Virus record (IMG/VR): IMGVR_UViG_3300030118_004217
Location: 1 to 32,872 of that record
Length of the DNA: 32,872 nt
Direction: 5' to 3' (one strand)
From: a virus
The notes under the pieces are model-generated. The model was not told the origin of the DNA and did no database searches. It saw only the letters and a program-made list of their open reading frames with translations. Shown here piece after piece: positions 1 to 6,700 of this stretch (position 1 is its first letter; the number at the start of each line of letters is the position of its first letter). The translations under genes were made by a program, and so were the position numbers.

Positions 1-288
1 AGCCGCCGTGTTGCCTGCCGCTCCTGCGGCTTTGTGCACGGTGATGGTTGTGCCCGAAAAGGTGGCTACATCCGCCACTGCAACACCCGCTACCGTATCT
101 CCATCGTCGTTGTTGTCGGTGATAGAAATGCTGTGGGGAGTCACTGCCGCCGGGTTGAGGATGACACCATCAATGGATGTCAGAATTGAACCAAGTTCAA
201 TGCTGACAGATGATGCCGCTGTGTAAGAACCGGTTACAATCATTCGGTCGCCAAAGTAGGTTGGTCGGGGGTCAATCGTTACTGCCAT
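1..288 (-). CDS. Capsid-accessory-like protein, partial (runs off left edge)
   Basis: The first 96 codons of a gene that continues beyond the window. The ATG at 288-286 follows AGGAGATGA by six bases and lies two bases after the TAA stop of the upstream gene, so the start is secure. The visible part is rich in Ser, Thr, Val and Gly with alternating hydrophobic residues, as in beta-sandwich virion proteins; it includes SGTTITVHKAAGAAG. No family is recognised. Its place after the major capsid protein and two small proteins suggests a head-decoration, head-completion or early tail protein, which is an inference from gene order. The C-terminus is not visible. Confidence 0.72.
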   Translation of the reverse strand, partial: MAVTIDPRPTYFGDRMIVTGSYTAASSVSIELGSILTSIDGVILNPAAVTPHSISITDNNDDGDTVAGVAVADVATFSGTTITVHKAAGAAGNTAA

Positions 289-290
289 TT

Positions 291-689
291 TTATTCATCT
301 CCTGTGGGGGTTTCTGTGGTTTCCTCTGCTGGTGCGGGTTCCTCTGCTACAGGCTCTGCGGCTGGAGGATTTAGATGTTCCTCAACCAGTACCAGTAGTT
401 TGGACTTCGTTGCATATCCGGGGAGTTCAACGCCTCGCTCCGTGAGCCATGCGCTGATGTCCTTCTTGACCCAACCTGAGTCGGGGATGCCATCGTCGCC
501 TTCGTCAACAGAGACCTCAGCGTTGGCATCGCCTTCAACAAGGAAGGCCGAGGGATTGGAACAGATTGGAACTCGGTATCGGTCAAGCCATTCTTGGCTG
601 ACTTCTACAGGTTCCTTGCGGACCCAACTGTCCTTGCTGTCAGGGCGCTTTCGGTAGACCGTCGCACCGATGTAGGTGATGGTAGGCAA
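291..689 (-). CDS. Small protein with HeH/SAP-like fold, head-completion candidate
   Basis: A 132-residue protein. The start is TTG at 689, chosen because GAGGTGA lies six bases upstream, directly after the TGA of the preceding gene. Residues about 72-105 (WVKKDISAWLTERG, then YATKSKLLVLVEEHL) have the helix-extension-helix pattern of HeH/SAP/Rho-N-type nucleic-acid-binding modules, a pattern common in small phage head genes next to the capsid gene. The last 25 residues are Pro-, Glu- and Thr-rich and probably disordered. Neighbours are a capsid-accessory protein and a beta-rich protein, so a role in head completion or DNA contact inside the head is plausible. The exact function is unknown. 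Confidence 0.75.
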   Translation of the reverse strand: MPTITYIGATVYRKRPDSKDSWVRKEPVEVSQEWLDRYRVPICSNPSAFLVEGDANAEVSVDEGDDGIPDSGWVKKDISAWLTERGVELPGYATKSKLLVLVEEHLNPPAAEPVAEEPAPAEETTETPTGDE

Positions 690-700
690 GCCTACTCACC

Positions 701-1162
701 TCAGTTCAGCAAGACTACAGTGACCGTTCCTGCACCAGCCGCTTCGCCGTGAAGGACGATTGCGGGTAGCGAACCACCAGTCTTGGTCGCCGGAGCGGTT
801 CCAGTGTTGGTGAAGGTAGCGGAAAGCGTTTTGTCAGCCACGGCGAAGTTCTGTCCGAGAATGCCGATGATTTTGGAAGCACCTGCGCTGATGGTCATGG
901 TTTCCTCATTTGCACTCGCCAAGGTGAATGCGATGGTCACCAAGCGCATGCTACCTGCGGCGTTGCCGTCGGTGTTGCTTGCAGTGAAACCGCCGAGGCT
1001 ACCGGGATATTGCGTCCCGTAGCCTTTCAGCCAATCAGTCTCGTCAATTGGGGTACCCGTTCGCAGGTCAAGGTCCAAGAGGACCGAAACCGTACCGTTG
1101 GTGAAATCGCCGTCATCGTAAGAAATCGTCAATTGCTTGTGTTCTGCCGTTCGTGTCGTCAT
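701..1162 (-). CDS. Beta-rich capsid-associated protein, decoration candidate
   Basis: A 153-residue protein starting at ATG 1162, with AGGAGATGATG just upstream. The sequence is dominated by Thr, Gly, Ala and Ser with beta-type alternation (for example LTISYDDGDFTNGTVSVLLD near residue 11) and has no cysteine, membrane segment or catalytic motif. It directly follows the major capsid protein gene, the usual position of decoration (cement) proteins in HK97-type viruses. No homologous family is recognised from sequence, so the decoration role is a positional inference. Confidence 0.7.
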   Translation of the reverse strand: MTTRTAEHKQLTISYDDGDFTNGTVSVLLDLDLRTGTPIDETDWLKGYGTQYPGSLGGFTASNTDGNAAGSMRLVTIAFTLASANEETMTISAGASKIIGILGQNFAVADKTLSATFTNTGTAPATKTGGSLPAIVLHGEAAGAGTVTVVLLN

Positions 1163-1198
1163 TTTTCATCATCTCCTGTTGTTTGTCTCCATGAAACC

Positions 1199-2326
1199 TC
1201 ACTGGAGGTCGCGGATTGAACCCTGACCTCCGAAGAAAGTTGTCCACACTTCACCCATGGTTCGGTAAAGTCCCTCTTGTCCGAGGCGGTTGATGGCGAA
1301 TGGGTCGCCAGTTTCAATGCCGCTCTCAAAGTATTGGGTTGGCTTTGCAGTGGAGAAGTACACATAGTCCGTGTCCAGCATGTAGATACGGCTGATGCCG
1401 TCGCTTGCCATCTCCTTGGTTGGGATGATTGGAACACCGTTGTAGGTAGCCACGATGAAACCGGCTTCAACACCGGGAACACCCTTGACACCGTTGAAGG
1501 TGGGAACGACTCGCTTCTCTTCCATGAATCGCTGTTGTGCTTGGAGGAGTTGCTGGATTCGCATCAAGGTGTCGTAGCCCGTGAGCATGACCTTGGGGTT
1601 GCCACCGCGCTCCCAAATGAGGCGGAAGACTTCATCCAAGTGGTCAAGGCTGAGCGTACGGTTGGCGGAACTGCTGTCAGCGGAGTCCTCACCGAACGAC
1701 CAAGTGTTGGCACTGCGGTCAATGCTGTAAATGTCTTCGTCGTTGGTGTCGTAGTGCGTACCGGAGACCATGCTGTTGTTTCCAGTGGTGATTCGGTCAA
1801 GCGACTCAATGTCGTTTCCTGCAACCGTGGTGACATCCTCGGTGAGCATGTCGTTGATGTGCTCTGCGTGGTGCTTGCCCATCTCTTCCTTGAGGACAGA
1901 GCGGATGTCGCCAAGTCCATCGTCCTTGTCGTTGAGGAAGATGGCCGTTTCGCTCATGTCAAAGGAGTGAGCGATGGTCTTTGGCTTTGCGGCCACATTT
2001 TGGAAGGTTGGCTTGGTGGTGTCAGGCAGGGTGCCGTTCTCAGCGATGCCGCCGCCGACGACCTTGGAAGGCTTGGCGGTGACAACACGCCATCCACTTC
2101 GGTCCCAAGGCTTCTTGGGGAGGATGGAGAAAGCGTTGAACTCTTGGTTCAACTGGGACCACACTTTGCGACCGTAGATGGCTTGGTAGGTACCAGCCGT
2201 CGTGGACAGCAAGGGTGCGTCTGCTTTCAAAAGTTCGCTACCAGTGTAGGAATAGCCCATGCTTGAGCCTGCGCCGTAGTAGTACCGTTCCATGTCGTTG
2301 ATTGTTCTCATGTAGTTTCGTGCCAT
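1199..2326 (-). CDS. HK97-fold major capsid protein
   Basis: A 375-residue protein starting at ATG 2326, behind AAAGGAGTGATGAAG. It lies 15 bases downstream of the protease-scaffold gene, the classic protease/scaffold/capsid order. Its length is typical for HK97-type capsid proteins. An aromatic and Gly-rich N-arm (RYYYGAGSSMGYSY) is followed by a region like the P-domain and spine helix (SVLKEEMGKHHAEHINDML near residue 143), then a helix-rich stretch (DHLDEVFRLIWERGGNPKVM) and GVPIIPTKEM, the usual strand pattern of the A-domain. The C-terminus contains GDPFAINRLGQEGLYRTMGE. The fold call rests on gene order and pattern; no conserved catalytic residues are expected. Confidence 0.85.
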   Translation of the reverse strand: MARNYMRTINDMERYYYGAGSSMGYSYTGSELLKADAPLLSTTAGTYQAIYGRKVWSQLNQEFNAFSILPKKPWDRSGWRVVTAKPSKVVGGGIAENGTLPDTTKPTFQNVAAKPKTIAHSFDMSETAIFLNDKDDGLGDIRSVLKEEMGKHHAEHINDMLTEDVTTVAGNDIESLDRITTGNNSMVSGTHYDTNDEDIYSIDRSANTWSFGEDSADSSSANRTLSLDHLDEVFRLIWERGGNPKVMLTGYDTLMRIQQLLQAQQRFMEEKRVVPTFNGVKGVPGVEAGFIVATYNGVPIIPTKEMASDGISRIYMLDTDYVYFSTAKPTQYFESGIETGDPFAINRLGQEGLYRTMGEVWTTFFGGQGSIRDLQ

Positions 2327-2341
2327 TCTTCATCACTCCTT

Positions 2342-3208
2342 TCATTGGTGGAAGACACTCCCGGCCAGCCTGTGAACATCAGACCAGTCCATGCTTCCAA
2401 GTTCTTCCGTTGATGGGATTTCAACGGTGGAGGTGGATTTGCGAAGTTCCGTACCGGGTGAGGCCGAACTGATGTTGTCAATTCGCTCGCTCAAGTCGGA
2501 CAGAGCCTTCTCAATGTTGGCAAGAGGCGTACGAGCGTCAAAGGATTGAGCGGCTCGTGCGTCAGCATCAGCCTGCATTTCTTTTTGAAGACGGTCAGCA
2601 AAGACAGAACCAAGGTTAGTCTTGAACTGCTCTTCAAGAGAAGCGGCTTTGTAGACTTCGTAAGCGGCCTCAAGGTCAGAAGCACTTACATTAGATGGGT
2701 TCAGATAACCCTTTTCAACAGTGCCTCCAGCGTTGGAGTTGAGTTTGCCGATGGCGTTGGTGGAAGGAGAGCCGCCCTCTTGGGCACGGCCCTTGACCTG
2801 ACCAGCGAAGTAATCAGCGCCGTCGCCAATCTGCTCAGGGGTTGAGCCGAGGTTGGCCTTGGAAAGTTGGTCAAAGTGGTCTCGTGCACCAACGATGTCA
2901 ACACCCTGAGACTTGAGAGTGTTCTCCATCCAGTTCAGGTAGTCCGTGGTGATAACATCGCTGTACTCACCCTTGGCCATGTCGCCGTGAGCCATCTTGT
3001 GCTCTCCACCGCCGTACATGCCTTCTTTCTTGTCATCGTCGCCATCTGCCATCTCTTTGGCCTTGTCGTCTTTCTTGTCTTTCTTGTCTTCCATGTGTTC
3101 TTTCAGACCTTCGGGCATGCCCTTGTCTTCTTTTTCCATGGCATCAAGCCGTCCGTTCAATCTGTCCAAAACGCTGGACAATTCGCCCAATACATTGTCA
3201 TCACTCAT
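2342..3208 (-). CDS. Internal in-frame scaffold product (nested start)
   Basis: Inside the protease-scaffold gene, ATG 3208-3206 is preceded by a perfect AAGGAGG (3223-3217) with an eight-base gap. That is a better ribosome site than the main start has. The internal start falls exactly between the protease domain and the scaffold region and would yield a 288-residue scaffold starting MSDDNVLGELSSVLDRLNG. This resembles the nested protease/scaffold genes C/Nu3 of phage lambda (established knowledge). That the site is used here is an inference from its position and strength. Confidence 0.55.
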   Translation of the reverse strand: MSDDNVLGELSSVLDRLNGRLDAMEKEDKGMPEGLKEHMEDKKDKKDDKAKEMADGDDDKKEGMYGGGEHKMAHGDMAKGEYSDVITTDYLNWMENTLKSQGVDIVGARDHFDQLSKANLGSTPEQIGDGADYFAGQVKGRAQEGGSPSTNAIGKLNSNAGGTVEKGYLNPSNVSASDLEAAYEVYKAASLEEQFKTNLGSVFADRLQKEMQADADARAAQSFDARTPLANIEKALSDLSERIDNISSASPGTELRKSTSTVEIPSTEELGSMDWSDVHRLAGSVFHQ

Positions 3209-3745
3209 TGTTGTGTCCTCCTTCAATATGCGGAATGTCGCCTCCGGGTTTATACCTTTTTCACAAATAGTTACCTCGTGCAGTTCCAGTTTGGAAATTT
3301 CGGTGTAATCACCGTGTTGCTGGTCACTCTTACGCATGCGCTTGAATGCCTGCCCTCCAATGCTGAAACCACGCAGGGCTCCTTTGCGAATCTCGTTGGC
3401 CACTTCTCGGGCCTTTTCAATGTCGTCTCTTAACTGAATAACGACAAACATACCAGCATCATCAACGCCGGATTTCCAAACACGACCGTTGGAATCAGTG
3501 TAGGATGGTATGACTTCTCCGACTTGAATGTTGGAATGTGCAAGTTGCACATTTCGGTAGCCGTCAGCCTTCATGAAGCCGTCAAAGGCATTCTTGAGTG
3601 CACTCCTTGTGATGAGGTCGCCTTGCTTGTCAACCATTTCAACCGAAGCGTACCCGGCGATAACAAGGTCATTGTCGGCCTTGACAATGCTGATGCTCCC
3701 GCTGTGCTGGACAGGGGAGGTTCGCAGAGTCAGTGCAGAAGCCAT
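2342..3745 (-). CDS. Prohead serine protease fused to scaffold region
   Basis: A 467-residue protein. Residues 1-175 match the S78/U35-type prohead protease fold: AGYASVEMVDKQGDLI near residue 30, the probable catalytic His70 in LAHSN, the nucleophile Ser128 in RGFSIGG, and ISKLELHEVTICEKGINPEA as the last core strand. Residues 176-467 are charged and helical with a Lys/Asp-rich linker, as in delta/scaffold proteins that fill the prohead and are then digested. The tail ends with MDWSDVHRLAG, close to a motif in the protein at 9878-10252. No Shine-Dalgarno precedes ATG 3745; instead a TATA box lies about 27 bases upstream, so the mRNA is probably leaderless. An internal start at 3208 may give free scaffold. 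Confidence 0.9.
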   Translation of the reverse strand: MASALTLRTSPVQHSGSISIVKADNDLVIAGYASVEMVDKQGDLITRSALKNAFDGFMKADGYRNVQLAHSNIQVGEVIPSYTDSNGRVWKSGVDDAGMFVVIQLRDDIEKAREVANEIRKGALRGFSIGGQAFKRMRKSDQQHGDYTEISKLELHEVTICEKGINPEATFRILKEDTTMSDDNVLGELSSVLDRLNGRLDAMEKEDKGMPEGLKEHMEDKKDKKDDKAKEMADGDDDKKEGMYGGGEHKMAHGDMAKGEYSDVITTDYLNWMENTLKSQGVDIVGARDHFDQLSKANLGSTPEQIGDGADYFAGQVKGRAQEGGSPSTNAIGKLNSNAGGTVEKGYLNPSNVSASDLEAAYEVYKAASLEEQFKTNLGSVFADRLQKEMQADADARAAQSFDARTPLANIEKALSDLSERIDNISSASPGTELRKSTSTVEIPSTEELGSMDWSDVHRLAGSVFHQ

Positions 3746-3768
3746 TGGCCAAGAGACATCGCTCTTTG

Positions 3769-3776
3769 TATATAAT
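3769..3776 (-). promoter_or_regulatory. TATA box of the protease-capsid unit
   Basis: On the minus strand TTATATAC directly follows the stop codon of the giant gene. Its centre lies about 27 bases before ATG 3745, which has no Shine-Dalgarno. This is the spacing expected for an archaeal TATA box driving a leaderless transcript. It would let capsid genes be made independently of the long upstream operon. Confidence 0.6.
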
Positions 3777-6700
3777 CAAGTACGGAAGACGGCCTTGTCA
3801 GATGAGACTTCTAAAACACCCTGTTCCATAGGCACAGTCATGCGTTTTTCATCTTCTTCTTCCTCTGTTTTTGGCTCAATGGTAAAGTCTTCGCCGGGTC
3901 GCTTCCTGTTGTCATAATCCGGCATGGTTTTTTCATCGTGCAGATTTGTTGGTCCCATCGGTGATTCAATGGGAGTAGCGTAGTCTATGCCCAAACCCAT
4001 GGTACCGGTGCTTGACTGGCCAACGGCTCCAACCCCGCTTTTCAAAAATTTATCAATCAGCGTCAAACCCTTAACCAAGACTTTCTTCTTCTGTTTGTTT
4101 TCCCACCAGTTCGTATCTTTTTCTTTATGAGGTTCAATGAGAGGTTTGGCCTCACCCTCGGATTCGTGAACTTCTTCTTTCTCTGCTATTTCAAGCCCAG
4201 CCTTCAACAACGCACCCGCCACAGGACTCCAATACTGCCGCTGACTTTCAGCAAGGCGAATCAGATACCCGTTATTGGCCAGCGGAGAATGCACCGTCCA
4301 CATGTTACCGGTCTGAGTACACTTGTAGAGTACATCGCCTTGCGGCATCGCAATACGAATACCGGACTTTGCTCTGCTGATTTCGCACAGCCATTGGATG
4401 CTTTCTGATTTGGCGAGCATACCGAGTGTTTCTCTGCTGACCAGCCCCTCTCCTTCTGCTTCACCAATCAACTTAGAACCTGTCAGGGTGTACACATCGT
4501 CGCCACCGGTTGTCTCCACTTTGCTGACATTGGCGACATTGACCCTGACATGGTCACCTTCGTTGAACTTTTCAGGACTGTTGAATGCCACACCGACATC
4601 CATGTACATCTCGCCCTCTGACTCTACCGCTCTATCACCAATCTCTTCGTCTCTTGTGATGGGTCCAGTGCCAAGTCGGTAGGTGTAAGGACCGGCACCT
4701 CTTCGCTCCAGCACTCGCAAAACAACATCACTGCCGGGTTTGAGCATCACCCATTTGGGATGGCGCAGTTCACCGACCATGTAGACTGAACTGGCATCTC
4801 TGAGTAGGAGTGTGTCGTGTGTCTTGTTCAAGTCTTCTACCGTCGTTTTGAGGCCTTCGTCGTCGGTCAGTCTCGTATCGCTGGCGCTGGGAACATGAAT
4901 GTTTTCAACGCCTTCCAATCCACCACGCACGATTTTGATGCGGTCGTTAAGGGGCACATCGTGGACGGCTTTTTCTGCGTATTCAATCACATCAAAAATG
5001 TAGTAGCCCTCTTCGGTCTTGATGACATCCGCATGAAAATCCTCGTCCGTGACTTTCTTGAAGTTCTCTTTGTCCTCATCGCTGAGGTTGAACGATTTGG
5101 ACGACACCTCATCGTCCTCCTTCTTGACAAAGCCCCGCTCGCCTTCGGGCATGTGAGAAACAATCCAATCACCCGTGAAACCTCGCAAATCACCGAGGTC
5201 GTCCAGTTCAAAAATGCGGTGCATGGCTTGAAGGATAGGGACTTCCTTGCCCAATTCCTTGCGAATGATGTCAGGATTGGTCAAGTCAGCCAAGCCGATT
5301 TTAGTTTTGGTGACGGAATGCTTGTCGCTATGCCGAGTGATACCTCGCTCGTCCGGCTTGAACTGCGCCCCCATGCGGTCCAGTCTGTTGAGACCGTCCC
5401 GATGAAGTTGATGGTCGGGATGCCTCAGCATTTCCATCCATTCAGGAGGTGCCACTTGCTCCCAAAACTTTCCGAGTGGCTGAATCAATCGTTGTGCGTG
5501 CCCTTCGGGCACAGGCGTGATGCTGACATTTCCGTTTCTTGAGATGCGATACTTGAAGTTGGGACGGAACTCATCGCCGAACTCGTGTCGCAGACCAGTG
5601 GAGTTGTATAGGCTATGAACAGAATGTGCATTGGGTCCGAACTGGTCAACAGGCACGCCGGTCATTTCGTCAGAAGTCTCGGTGACACTTTCAGGCATGG
5701 GTACATTGGGGTCGTTGGTCAGAATGCTGTCCAACTTCTGCATGACATTCCAGTAGTCGTTTTCGTTCTTCTGCATATTGGAGCCGCCCGCAGAGGGTTT
5801 GGTCTCGTGAACAACTTCGCCTTGTTTGTTTTCTTTACGCTGACGACGAGGGTCACTGTTGAACGCCAAATGATGATGAAGGCCGAGTTGTGAGTTGCGC
5901 TCTTCGGCTCTGTGGCCGATGGTGTTGTAGATTCGGTTGACCAATTTCAAGAACTCTGTGTTGCGAGAACGCTTGTCTTTCTTCAACGATTCATGTTCTT
6001 TCTCAATGTCAAGGTCAGGCTGTGACTGCTGGAGGTACTGGCGCATGGTCATAACAGGCGCTGAATACGAGGGGTCTTGCTGATAATTTGGAAGGAAGGT
6101 GTTTCGGATGTAGTCAAGGAAGGTGGCGTTGTGATATTCGTTGCTGGGGTCAAGTCCCAACTGTTGCATCAGCGCCTCGTTGTCACCCAAGGTTTCAGCA
6201 CTCATCATCGTCTCGTGACCTTGGAACGCCTGTTTTACCTGTGAACCAATGTCAAGTTGTCCAGCCAGCCCTTCTTTGGTGATTCGGTTGTGTCCTCGTG
6301 TGTGAATCCCGTGCTGGTCGTGCGGCACCGTGTTGAGATAGTCGTTGGCCATCATGGCGAACATTCGCATGTTTGCTTCCACCGTCTCGTGGTCCAAGTT
6401 GGGATTGAAAATGTGATTGAAGAGTTCAGGGTCGGACTGGAGTAGATTTTTGAGATGCACGCCTGCACTGGTCATGGCGTTAGTATCGGCCACCAACTTG
6501 TCTTGTAGAATGCTGTCGTGCCCGTCAGGAGAAAACCTTTGACCGCGTTTCTTACTTGCCTGTTCCAACTGAGCCTCCAAGTCGTCCAACCGTTGGTTGT
6601 TTTCAACCATGCGTCTACGGATGTCTTCCATTCCGGCTTCGTCTTTGATTTCCCGACGAACCTCCATTTGTTCTTGTAAAAGTGACATCTCTGCAATCGC

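Noticed and set aside
1277-2266. 329-codon plus-strand open frame opposite the capsid gene
   Set aside because: It is a mirror of the major capsid gene without a ribosome site or recognisable domain.
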